A stretch of DNA of 64,000 nucleotides from UBA993 sp964436815. Its GTDB lineage: Bacteria > Bacillota > Dethiobacteria > DTU022. The position numbers were made by a program, and so were the translations under genes. The notes below the pieces were generated by a model, which worked only from the letters and a program-made list of their open reading frames with translations, had not been told where the DNA came from and searched no databases. This document shows, piece after piece, positions 35,553-43,691 of this stretch. How positions within the stretch are numbered: the stretch's first letter is position 1; each line of letters begins with the position of its first letter. Location of the stretch: positions 1 to 64,000 of the forward strand of contig CAYTER010000001.1 of assembly GCA_964436815.1 (NCBI GenBank), given 5' to 3'.

Positions 35553-36503
35553 TTAGACTAACTCTCCAAAGTTAACCAGCTGGTTATCGCCATTATGATC
35601 AATAACAACCAGTTTTCCTTCAGCGGTAAGGCGATCAGCCACCCCGGTCAGGGTCCCGCCCGCCCACTTGACAGTTACTTGATGGCCAAGGGTTATGTTG
35701 TGCTTCTCCCAGTTCCGGTGAAATGGCTTAAACCCCTGATCTTCAAAAATCCTGTAGGCTTTAAGCAGTTCCCGGTGCAGATTGACAAAAAGATCTGACC
35801 GGTCAAATCTATGACCGCTTTCGATAAAAAGTGAGGTTGCCGAATTTTTTAATGCAGGCGGAAAATCTGCTGCTGCCTGGTTAACATTAAGGCCAATGCC
35901 GACCACCAGATAATCAATTCGATCCGGCTCACCTTTAATTTCAGTCAGGATACCGGCAACTTTTTTGCTGCCTAGCAACAGATCATTAGGCCATTTTATT
36001 TGAACCGGAAGTTGATAATCTGCTCGAAGATATTCAGCTATTACCGCAGCTGTTACCAGGGTTAGAGGGTTGGCTTCTGCCGGGTTCAAATAAGCCGGAC
36101 GGAGGAGAATTGAAAACCAGAGTCCGCTTGCCGGCGGTGAAAACCAGTTTCTGTCCAGGCGGCCCCTGCCGGAGGTCTGGTGATCGGCAACGACTGTGGT
36201 CAGGGTGGGAGCGTGATCTTCAGCCAGGCGGCGGGCGGTATAATTAGTCGAATCGGTAACCGGCAGGTAAACAATCTGGCTGCCCTTTGTCACCCTTTCA
36301 TCAAGCAGGTCCGGCTCATTATCCAGCCGGTAGCCGTAGTTCGAGCGGGCGGTTATCCGGTAGCCTGCAGATCTTAAGGCGCCGATCTGTTTCCAGACAG
36401 CTGAGCGGCTGATTCCGAAAATGCTGCCGATCTCTGATCCGGAAATCGGTTTTTCCCGATTGGCTTGCAAGATTTCCAGGATTTTTCTGCTGGTGTTGTC
36501 CAA
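35553..36503 (-). CDS. birA: Bifunctional biotin ligase/biotin operon repressor
   Basis: This 316-residue BirA has an N-terminal winged helix (residues 1-65, ISGSEIGSIFGISRSAVWKQI), the ligase core with the biotinyl-AMP loop SGRGRLDRNW near 115 and IKWPNDLL near 170, and a C-terminal SH3-like domain. It attaches biotin to carboxylases and represses transcription when loaded with biotinyl-AMP. The TTG start follows AAGGTG. No biotin synthesis genes are adjacent, so the pair serves biotin uptake. Confidence 0.95.
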   Translation of the reverse strand: MDNTSRKILEILQANREKPISGSEIGSIFGISRSAVWKQIGALRSAGYRITARSNYGYRLDNEPDLLDERVTKGSQIVYLPVTDSTNYTARRLAEDHAPTLTTVVADHQTSGRGRLDRNWFSPPASGLWFSILLRPAYLNPAEANPLTLVTAAVIAEYLRADYQLPVQIKWPNDLLLGSKKVAGILTEIKGEPDRIDYLVVGIGLNVNQAAADFPPALKNSATSLFIESGHRFDRSDLFVNLHRELLKAYRIFEDQGFKPFHRNWEKHNITLGHQVTVKWAGGTLTGVADRLTAEGKLVVIDHNGDNQLVNFGELV

Positions 36504-36532
36504 ACTTTCACCTTATTTCAGATTTTGATAGA

Positions 36533-36561
36533 ATGATATAAAGAGTTGGAGTAATTGTCAA
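36533..36561 (-). promoter_or_regulatory. birA-bioY promoter
   Basis: On the minus strand a perfect -35 TTGACA (36556-36561) and -10 TATCAT (36533-36538) have the ideal 17-base spacer. The -35 lies inside the BirA palindrome. Confidence 0.85.
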
Positions 36562-36589
36562 CCATATGTCCACTAATTATGGTTGACAA
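36555..36589. promoter_or_regulatory. BirA operator palindrome
   Basis: TTGTCAACC (36555-36563) and GGTTGACAA (36581-36589) form a perfect 9-base dyad, extended by flanking AA/TT and inner ATA/TAT. It resembles the BirA box TTGTAAACC-N-GGTTTACAA. The 17-base spacer is slightly longer than the usual 14-16. It covers the birA -35. Confidence 0.82.
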
Positions 36590-36635
36590 TTAAACCTAAA
36601 AGTTTGCTGAAACCTATTTATTAATTATCAACAGG

Positions 36636-36665
36636 AAAAAGGCGCAGTTTGTATTTAACTGCGCC
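36636..36665 (-). terminator. Hairpin terminator facing birA
   Basis: GGCGCAGTT (36641-36649) and AACTGCGCC (36657-36665) form a perfect 9-base stem with a 7-base loop. The minus strand then reads TTTTTCC, so it would stop antisense transcription before the birA promoter. The plus-strand side has no T run. Confidence 0.7.
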
Positions 36666-36792
36666 CATCAAATATATATAAAAAGAGGGGGTCAACTCGA
36701 TCATATTATAACGCCCTTATATTACAGGAATATTACAAACAGGTTGTTTTTGGATTACAAAAGAATTTATGATCCTGCGGGAGATATGAATT

Positions 36793-38559
36793 ATGCTAGA
36801 GGCAAAAGATCTGATGTTGAAAAAGCCTTCGAGGGTTGCCGCCCAAGAACCTGCAGCTATTGCGCTTAATCGGTTGTTAACAGCGGAAGGGCAAGTATTG
36901 GCGGTTTTCGAGGGTAAAGCTTACCGGGGTTTAATTTCTGCAGAGTCAGTTATCAGATTATTGGATAACCAAAAGGAACTCAACCAGGGAAAAGCTGTTG
37001 ATCTGGTTGTTGCTGACTGCCCTGTGGTGTCACCGCATGCTAATCTTGATCAGATTACCGGGCTGTTAAAGCGCTGCCCGGTTCTTGCTGTCATATCAGG
37101 TCAGGGTAAACTGGCTGGTGTCATTACCAACTGCTTGCTGGCAATTAGACTGGCCACAAAGGTCGAAGAGCTTGAAAAAGAGTTTGATGCCGCGATCAGT
37201 TTTTCATCGGACGAGATTTTAATTGCTGATCGTGAGGGAAGAATCCTCAGGGCTAACCGCCATTTTGAGGAGAATTTCGGGGTTAAGCTTGAAACTGTCC
37301 TCGGGAAGAATGTAGATGAACTGGAAAAGAAAAAAATATTTTTTCCTTCGGTTACCAGGCTTGTCCTCGATAAAAAGGATGTCCAGACGGTCATTCAATC
37401 CCGCCGTGACGGCCGCAAACTGCTGGCGACAGGAACCCCGGTTTTTAATGAGGACGGTTCGGTTTTCAGGGTTGTGGTTAACACCCGGGATATTACTAAA
37501 CTTAATAACCTGAAGCAAAAGCTGGAAGAAGCGGAGCTGCTGAAAAACAGGTACCAGCAGGAGCTGGTTGAACTGCGGCAGGGCTTCCTCGGCAGCAGCG
37601 ACCTGATAGCCGAAAGTCAGGCTATGGTGGAACTGTTAGCGATTGCGCAAAAAATCGCTGCTGTTGATTCCACGGTACTCCTCACCGGGGAATCCGGGGT
37701 GGGCAAAGGGATGATTGCCCGCTATATCCATAACTGCAGCCCCCGGGCCAATAATCCCTTTACGGTAGTCAACTGCGGGGCGATTCCTGAAAATTTGCTG
37801 GAGAGCGAGCTTTTTGGCTATGCCGGAGGGGCTTTTACCGGAGCTCTGAAAGAAGGGAAAATCGGTAAACTGGAGCTGGCAAACAAAGGCACGCTTTTCC
37901 TTGACGAAATAGCCGACCTGCCGCTTAACCTGCAGGTCAAGCTCCTGCATGTGATCCAGGAAGGTGTAATCAGCAGGATCGGTAGCTCCAAAGAGATTAA
38001 GCTTAATTTGCGTTTTATCGCTGCTACCAATCGTGACATATCTGCGCTGGTTGAAGAAGGTAAGTTTCGGGAAGACCTCTACTTCAGGCTTGATGTAATT
38101 CCGCTCCTGGTTCCCCCATTAAGAGAACGCCGGGAGGATATTATTAAACTGACCGCGGCTTTCTTAGATAAACTGAATCGCCGTTATCAGAAGCATAAGT
38201 CCTTTACCAAAGAAGCGCTGGCTGTCCTTAAAACTTACAGTTGGCCTGGAAACGTGCGGGAGCTGGAAAACCTGATTGAGCGGATGATCATTGTCGTTGA
38301 AGCTGACGAGATCGGACCGGAAAGACTGCCCCGTCACCTGCATGGTGGTGGGGGCACAAGTGCTTTAATGCCTCAGCAGGTCGGGCTGCAACCATTAAAG
38401 CAAGCACTGCAGGACCTGGAAACAGAGCTTTTGAAAAAAGCCCTTGACCGTTACCGGACAACGTATGAAATAGCAGCTGCCCTGCAGATCGATCAGTCCA
38501 CAGTTGTCCGTAAACTCAAAAAGTACAAGTTGACTGCGATCGATCGAAACCCCACTTAA
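36793..38559 (+). CDS. Sigma-54-dependent transcriptional activator with CBS and PAS domains
   Basis: This 588-residue activator has a CBS pair (about 1-115), a PAS domain (about 130-240), a coiled coil, the AAA+ domain with Walker A GESGVGKG, GAFTGA at 346-351 (the sigma-54 contact loop) and Walker B LFLDEIADL, and a C-terminal Fis-type helix-turn-helix (about 545-580). CBS domains usually bind adenine nucleotides and PAS domains small ligands or redox cofactors, so it may sense energy state. The next gene has a -24/-12 promoter and an upstream dyad, its likely target. Confidence 0.95.
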   Translation: MLEAKDLMLKKPSRVAAQEPAAIALNRLLTAEGQVLAVFEGKAYRGLISAESVIRLLDNQKELNQGKAVDLVVADCPVVSPHANLDQITGLLKRCPVLAVISGQGKLAGVITNCLLAIRLATKVEELEKEFDAAISFSSDEILIADREGRILRANRHFEENFGVKLETVLGKNVDELEKKKIFFPSVTRLVLDKKDVQTVIQSRRDGRKLLATGTPVFNEDGSVFRVVVNTRDITKLNNLKQKLEEAELLKNRYQQELVELRQGFLGSSDLIAESQAMVELLAIAQKIAAVDSTVLLTGESGVGKGMIARYIHNCSPRANNPFTVVNCGAIPENLLESELFGYAGGAFTGALKEGKIGKLELANKGTLFLDEIADLPLNLQVKLLHVIQEGVISRIGSSKEIKLNLRFIAATNRDISALVEEGKFREDLYFRLDVIPLLVPPLRERREDIIKLTAAFLDKLNRRYQKHKSFTKEALAVLKTYSWPGNVRELENLIERMIIVVEADEIGPERLPRHLHGGGGTSALMPQQVGLQPLKQALQDLETELLKKALDRYRTTYEIAAALQIDQSTVVRKLKKYKLTAIDRNPT

Positions 38560-38567
38560 GTCCTGCT

Positions 38568-38601
38568 AATGCAACAATGCATCATTAATGCAATGCTGCA
38601 T
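38568..38601. promoter_or_regulatory. Putative enhancer (UAS) of the sigma-54 activator
   Basis: Four TGCA cores start at 38570, 38578, 38589 and 38597, with symmetric spacing 8-11-8 around 38585. The surrounding bases also show dyad symmetry (AATGCA, TGCATC). It lies about 136 bases upstream of the -24 element, a typical enhancer distance. Confidence 0.62.
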
Positions 38602-38719
38602 CAAATCTTTGCTCTTCCTCTAAAAAAATAGCGGCATTTTATTCTTTCGGAGCCCCGATTTTGCCTAAACAACGCGAATCTGATTAATGATGTCAAATAT
38701 TGGCATCATTAATTGTGAA

Positions 38720-38735
38720 TGGCATCACTATTGCT
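38720..38735 (+). promoter_or_regulatory. Sigma-54 (-24/-12) promoter
   Basis: TGGCAT-N5-TTGCT matches the consensus TGGCAC-N5-TTGCA, with the invariant GG (38721-38722) and GC (38733-38734) ten bases apart. The predicted transcript would start near 38746, 30 bases before the aminotransferase ATG. Confidence 0.85.
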
Positions 38736-38775
38736 ATATATAGATTCAGCAATAAAAATGAAAGGGGTTAAGCGA

Positions 38776-40125
38776 ATGAGTAAAAGCAGCAAACAGCCGG
38801 GATTGAGCGGACCCGGACCCAAATCGGAAGAACTCCTGAAAATGCGTGACGAAAACGTTGCCCGCGGTATATCTTACGTGTTGCCTGTTTTTGTTGAAGA
38901 GGCCAAGGGTGCGCTGATCAGGGATATTGACGGCAATGAATATATTGATTTTGCCACCGGTATTGGGGTGGTCAATTTCGGCCATAACCATCCCGCGGTT
39001 GTCGATGCCATTAAAAAACAGGCCGACCAGTACTTGCATACCTGTTTCATGGTTGCTATGTACGAGCCTTATGTCAGACTGGCGGCAGCCTTGAACGAGA
39101 TGACTCCTGGCAGGTTTGCGAAGAAAACCGCATTCTTTAACAGCGGCGCCGAAGCAGTTGAAAATGCTGTGAAGCTGGCCAGGCGGTTTACAAAGAAAAC
39201 GGCAATCGTAGCCTTGGAATGTGCTTTCCATGGCCGGACATTAATGACCATGACGCTTACTTCAAAAGTAAAACCCTATAAATACGGTTACGGGCCTTTC
39301 GCTCCCGATGTTTACAAGATCCCTGCGGCTTATTGCTACCGCTGCCGTTTTGGGTTAACTTATCCTTCCTGCGACCTGTACTGCGCCCGTTATCTTGAAC
39401 AGTTCTTTGCTGTCGAGTGTACAGCTGATAACGTTGCGGCTGTGATCGCCGAGCCGGTCCAGGGAGAAGGGGGATTCATTGTTCCCCCGGAAGGATACTT
39501 TAAAGTTCTCCATGAAATTTGCAAGAAGCACGAAGTCCTTTTAATCGCTGATGAAATCCAGTCGGGCTTTTACCGGACCGGAACTCCCCTGGCCAGTTTT
39601 TATTATGGCATTGAACCGGACTTGATCACCATGGCCAAGTCCCTGGCCGGCGGTGTGCCGATCAGCGCCCTGACCGGGAGAGCTGAAGTAATGGATGCCG
39701 CCGGTCCGGGTGAAATTGGTGGAACATATGGTGGAAACCCGATGGGCTGTGCTGCAGCGCTGGCCGTGCTTGAGGTCGCCAAAAAAGAAAAGCTGGCTGA
39801 ACAGGCCAAGGAAACAGCTAAAATTACCGCCGAAAGATTGGACAGCCTGGCCGCCAAATATGAAATGATCGGCGAACACCGTGGACTGGGAGCGATGCGG
39901 GCGATCGAGATTGTCAAAGACCGCCACAGTAAAACCCCTGATCCTGATAAAGCCAAGGCAATTATTAAACGCTGCCACGAACAGGGTTTGATCATTATAA
40001 CTGCCGGTATCTTCAGTAATGTGATCAGGCTGCTGATGCCGGTTAACATCCCCTCAGAGCTGTTGGCGAAAGGTTTGGATATTCTTGAAGAAGCAATTGC
40101 TGCGGAAGAAGGAGGCAGCCGTTAA
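38776..40125 (+). CDS. Class III aminotransferase (omega-amino acid/4-aminobutyrate type)
   Basis: This 449-residue PLP enzyme has NSGAEAVENAVKLAR, AFHGRT, the Asp of ADEIQSGFYRTG and the PLP Lys288 in MAKSLAGG. It most likely moves an omega-amino group, such as that of 4-aminobutyrate or 5-aminovalerate, to 2-oxoglutarate and releases a semialdehyde; racemase or ornithine activities are known in close relatives. A Cys quartet, C187, C190, C199 and C203, lies in YCYRCRFG and SCDLYC. ATG 38776 follows AAAGGGG; the longer frame from 38719 would start upstream of the sigma-54 promoter and is rejected. AOR follows directly, which fits a semialdehyde product. Confidence 0.9.
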   Translation: MSKSSKQPGLSGPGPKSEELLKMRDENVARGISYVLPVFVEEAKGALIRDIDGNEYIDFATGIGVVNFGHNHPAVVDAIKKQADQYLHTCFMVAMYEPYVRLAAALNEMTPGRFAKKTAFFNSGAEAVENAVKLARRFTKKTAIVALECAFHGRTLMTMTLTSKVKPYKYGYGPFAPDVYKIPAAYCYRCRFGLTYPSCDLYCARYLEQFFAVECTADNVAAVIAEPVQGEGGFIVPPEGYFKVLHEICKKHEVLLIADEIQSGFYRTGTPLASFYYGIEPDLITMAKSLAGGVPISALTGRAEVMDAAGPGEIGGTYGGNPMGCAAALAVLEVAKKEKLAEQAKETAKITAERLDSLAAKYEMIGEHRGLGAMRAIEIVKDRHSKTPDPDKAKAIIKRCHEQGLIIITAGIFSNVIRLLMPVNIPSELLAKGLDILEEAIAAEEGGSR

Positions 40126-41898
40126 TTGTATTCAACTTTTGGCAAGCTCCTGATTGTTGATTTGACTAAATCGGATATCAGCGAAAGGGAGCTGGATGAG
40201 CATATCTTTCTTGAATACCTTGGAGGTAAAGGGTTAGGCAGCTATCTGCTGATGAAAATGCTCCCACCGGGTATTGATCCCCTTTCTCCTGAGAATGTGC
40301 TGATCTTCACCACCGGACCGGCAACTGACAGCCCCCTGGCCCCGGCATCCCGCTTTGGCGTTTTCAGCAAATCGCCGGCCACCGGTCTCTATGCTGAATC
40401 ATACAGTGGTGGTCATTTGCCGCCGGTGATGAAAAGGACCGGTTATGATGCGATTGCCATTACTGGTGCTGCCCGGAAGCCCTGTTACATTTCTATCTCT
40501 GAAGAAGGTGTTAATTTTTATGATGCCGGCGCTGTCTGGGGCAGGGAATCATATGAAGCTGAAGAGGAGATCATCAAAGCGGTCGGTGTTAAGGGTTCAC
40601 AAGCTCTGGTAATCGGACCTGCCGGTGAGCGGAAGCTTGCCTTTGCCTGCATTAAAAATAACCGTTGGCGTAGCGCCGGCAGGACCGGGCTCGGGGCTGT
40701 AATGGGTTCGAAAATGCTCAAAGGGATCGTCTTCAGCGGTGGTGCCAAAGCCGCGCCGGCTGATGAAGAAGGTTTAAAGAACTGGACCCGCAACTTTTTT
40801 CTGAATTACAAAGATTCACCTGCCGCCAAACTTTATCAGGAAAAGGGCACCCCGGCCCTGGTAGCCGTTACCAATAATGCCGGTTGTTTTCCAACCCGTT
40901 ACTGGTCAGCGGGAAAATTGGATGGTTGGGAGAAAATCAGCGCCGACTATATGAAAAATGAAATGAAAACAAAATCGCGGGGCTGTTATCGCTGCTTTTT
41001 CGCCTGTGGAAAGCTGACCACTGTTGAACAGGGTCGGCACAGGGATCTGACCATTGAGGGCCCTGAATTTGAAACGATTTATGCTTTCGGAGGTTTATGC
41101 TGTCTGCCGGAAATGGAGGAAATTGTTTATCTCAACGATCTGTGTGATCGATGGGGGATTGACACGATCAGCGCCGGTAATATTGCCGCTTTTGCCATTG
41201 AAGCGGGCTTAAGAGGCAAACTAAAGCAGGCTCCCCGTTATGGTGATGCCGATTCAATAGCCGGCTTCTTGTTGAGCGTGGTGGAGGGCAGGGATGAAGG
41301 AGTAATTTTTACCCAGGGAATCAGGGAAGCTGCCAGGCAGTTGGCGATGGAGGATTTTGCAATCCACGTTAAAGGGCTTGAACCTGCCGGCTATGATCCC
41401 CGGGTCTTAAAGGGGATGGGGCTCGCTTATGCCACTTCGGACCGGGGAGCCTGCCACCTGCGGACAACATTTTACAAGCCAGAACTTAGCGGTCTCATTG
41501 ATCCGGCCCAGGTTGAAGGCAAGGCCAGAATGTTTATCGATTTTGAGGATCGCCTGAATATCTATGATTGCCTGATTTTCTGCCGCTTTTACCGGGATAT
41601 TATTCACTGGGAAGAGCTGATTAAAGTACTTTACCTGCTGACCGGTAACCGCTACAGTGTCGCTGATTTACATTCAATCTCGGCCAGAATTCAAAATCTG
41701 ACCAGGTTGTTTAACTTGCGTGAAGGGGCATCGCGGTCCGACGATCTATTACCGCAGCGGTTGATGAGCGAGCCGATAAACGAAAAGCGGGATCTGATCA
41801 CCAGTAAAGAGTTGGAAGCGATGCTGGGCGACTATTACCTGCTGCGAGGCTGGGATGAAAATGGAATTCCCCGAAACGGGTTCAATCAAATAAAGTAA
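40126..41898 (+). CDS. Aldehyde:ferredoxin oxidoreductase (tungsten enzyme)
   Basis: This 590-residue AOR-family enzyme shows the N-terminal beta-sheet domain (GGKGLGSYLL, TGPATDSPLAPASRFG) and [4Fe-4S] ligands Cys287, Cys290 and Cys294 with a later Cys486, nearly the positions of Pyrococcus AOR (288, 291, 295, 494). It holds a tungsto-bispyranopterin and oxidises aldehydes to acids with reduction of ferredoxin. The TTG start sits immediately after the aminotransferase stop with GGAGG upstream, so the two are tightly coupled. The natural aldehyde is probably the transaminase product. Confidence 0.92.
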   Translation: MYSTFGKLLIVDLTKSDISERELDEHIFLEYLGGKGLGSYLLMKMLPPGIDPLSPENVLIFTTGPATDSPLAPASRFGVFSKSPATGLYAESYSGGHLPPVMKRTGYDAIAITGAARKPCYISISEEGVNFYDAGAVWGRESYEAEEEIIKAVGVKGSQALVIGPAGERKLAFACIKNNRWRSAGRTGLGAVMGSKMLKGIVFSGGAKAAPADEEGLKNWTRNFFLNYKDSPAAKLYQEKGTPALVAVTNNAGCFPTRYWSAGKLDGWEKISADYMKNEMKTKSRGCYRCFFACGKLTTVEQGRHRDLTIEGPEFETIYAFGGLCCLPEMEEIVYLNDLCDRWGIDTISAGNIAAFAIEAGLRGKLKQAPRYGDADSIAGFLLSVVEGRDEGVIFTQGIREAARQLAMEDFAIHVKGLEPAGYDPRVLKGMGLAYATSDRGACHLRTTFYKPELSGLIDPAQVEGKARMFIDFEDRLNIYDCLIFCRFYRDIIHWEELIKVLYLLTGNRYSVADLHSISARIQNLTRLFNLREGASRSDDLLPQRLMSEPINEKRDLITSKELEAMLGDYYLLRGWDENGIPRNGFNQIK

Positions 41899-41920
41899 TC
41901 AAATCTAAGGAGGATATAAA

Positions 41921-43219
41921 ATGTCTGTGGAACTTGAAAAGGTTAAGAAGGAAGACAACATTCTAACAGCTACCCTTGCTATGATGAAGCAGTCTGCTGA
42001 ATTAGCCGGGCTTTCCCCGGAAGTTTACGAACACTTGAGAATACCGTCACGCTTTGTGGAGGTTTCTATCCCTGTTGAAATGGATGACGGCACCACCAAG
42101 GTGTTTAGCGGTTACCGGTCCCAGCATAACAACGTCTTTGGACCCTATAAGGGAGGGATCCGTTTTCACCATTTAGTGGATGTTGATGAAGTTAAAGCGC
42201 TTTCCATGCTGATGACCCTGAAGTGTTCCCTGGTCGGTGTTCCTTTCGGAGGCGGTAAGGGCGCAGTTGTCTGCGATCCTTATCATATGTCCATGAAAGA
42301 AAAAGAACGTTTGACCCGCGGTTATGTCAGGGCTCTCGGTTCCATTCTCGGACCGGAAACCGATATCCCTGCCCCGGATGTTGCCACTGATTCGCAGGTA
42401 ATGGCCTGGATCGCCGATGAATACAGCAGTATTATGCGCGAACCTTCCTTTGGGGTAGTTACCGGTAAACCTTTGGCAGTCGGTGGTTGTGTGGGCAGGC
42501 AGGAAGCTACAGGACGCGGTTGTTTTTTTGTCACAAAAGAGGCGGCAAAAAGTTTTAAGATCCCCTTCGATCATGCCCGTATTGTGATCCAGGGTTTTGG
42601 TAACGTGGGCAGCAATGCCGCCATTCTATTTGCCGAAGCCGGCTCACCGGTTGTCGCGATCAGCGATGTCAGTGGTGGTATCTATAACGAAAAAGGGATT
42701 GACATTTATAAATTGCTCCAGCATGTTGAAGAAACCGGTTTTGTTAAAGGATTTCCCGGTTGCGAAGAGATCACCAACACTGAGCTGTTAGCCCTTGACT
42801 GCGATGTCCTGATTCCGGCTGCCCTTGAAAATCAGCTTACTGGAGTTAATGCTGACCAGGTAAAGGCTAAGGTTGTAGTGGAAGCAGCAAACGGGCCCAC
42901 CACCCCGGAAGCCGATCAGATCCTGAAAGATAAAAATGTGCTGGTAGTCCCTGATATTTTAGCCAACAGCGGTGGGGTTACCGTATCTTACTTCGAGTGG
43001 GTCCAGAATAACTATGGGTTCCGCTGGGATTTGGAGACTGTCAACCGTCGTCTGGAAGAGAAAATGACCGAAGCTTTTAAAATGGTCTATAGTTTTTACT
43101 GTGAAAAATGTGTTGGTTCTGATATGCGGACCGGTGCTTACATGTATTCAATCCAGCGATTGGCTGAAGCGATGCACTATCGAGGCTGGTTGCGTAATGG
43201 GACCCAAAAGAAAAAATAG
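41921..43219 (+). CDS. gdhA: Glutamate dehydrogenase
   Basis: This 432-residue Glu/Leu/Phe/Val dehydrogenase has PYKGGIRFH, LKCSLVGVPFGGGKGAV with the catalytic Lys, PAPDVATD and a Rossmann domain (GFGNVGSNAA). It deaminates glutamate to 2-oxoglutarate with NAD(P) reduction. In this operon it would recycle the glutamate formed by the aminotransferase. AAGGAGG precedes ATG 41921. Confidence 0.95.
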   Translation: MSVELEKVKKEDNILTATLAMMKQSAELAGLSPEVYEHLRIPSRFVEVSIPVEMDDGTTKVFSGYRSQHNNVFGPYKGGIRFHHLVDVDEVKALSMLMTLKCSLVGVPFGGGKGAVVCDPYHMSMKEKERLTRGYVRALGSILGPETDIPAPDVATDSQVMAWIADEYSSIMREPSFGVVTGKPLAVGGCVGRQEATGRGCFFVTKEAAKSFKIPFDHARIVIQGFGNVGSNAAILFAEAGSPVVAISDVSGGIYNEKGIDIYKLLQHVEETGFVKGFPGCEEITNTELLALDCDVLIPAALENQLTGVNADQVKAKVVVEAANGPTTPEADQILKDKNVLVVPDILANSGGVTVSYFEWVQNNYGFRWDLETVNRRLEEKMTEAFKMVYSFYCEKCVGSDMRTGAYMYSIQRLAEAMHYRGWLRNGTQKKK

Positions 43220-43236
43220 CGAACAACCTGGTTGCT

Positions 43237-43267
43237 GCGGCGGAACAGGCTTGACCTGTCCCGCCGC
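43237..43267 (+). terminator. GC-rich hairpin after gdhA
   Basis: GCGGCGG-A-ACAGG and CCTGT-C-CCGCCGC form a strong stem with a 5-base loop. Only GATTTT follows at a distance, so it may be a terminator or an mRNA-stabilising end between gdhA and the kor genes. The rest of the 235-base gap has no clear promoter. Confidence 0.6.
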
Positions 43268-43454
43268 GGCGTGATTTTGCATGCCGGATTTGTCTCTTCG
43301 CAGCAGATCAGTGTTTCTTGAGAGAGAAATTTGTTTTATTTTTAATTGGTGAAAAATTTTAAGCTGTATTTTGGTTGCTTTCTGTCACTTACTGTCGGTT
43401 GTTGATTAGAATCATAATCAGTGGTTTAATAGAACAGGGAGGGGATCTGTACTT

Positions 43455-43691
43455 TTGACCCGGACCGAGAAAATTGAATCAACTGCGAGCCTGAGTATTA
43501 ATGGTGATTGGTGCAAGGGTTGCGGGATATGTGTAGCTTTCTGTCCAAGGGAAGCTCTTTTTTTGAATAATGCTGGGAAAGCTGAGAAAGACAGCGATAA
43601 GTGCAAAGCCTGTGGAGTGTGTGTGCTTTTTTGCCCTGATTTTGCCCTTAGCGTAACCAGGGGGAGGATATCTGTGAATGCCGGAAGCTAA
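43455..43691 (+). CDS. korD: 2-oxoacid:ferredoxin oxidoreductase, ferredoxin-like delta subunit
   Basis: This 78-residue 2x[4Fe-4S] protein has two CxxCxxCxxxCP motifs (CKGCGICVAFCP and CKACGVCVLFCP). It passes electrons from the catalytic subunits to free ferredoxin. TTG 43455 follows GGGAGGGG and the 3' end overlaps korA by 14 bases. Confidence 0.92.
   Translation: MTRTEKIESTASLSINGDWCKGCGICVAFCPREALFLNNAGKAEKDSDKCKACGVCVLFCPDFALSVTRGRISVNAGS

Noticed and set aside
38701..38716. Second sigma-54 promoter (TGGCAT copy)
   Set aside because: The -12 GC is missing at the correct distance; it is only a partial repeat of the real promoter 19 bases downstream.
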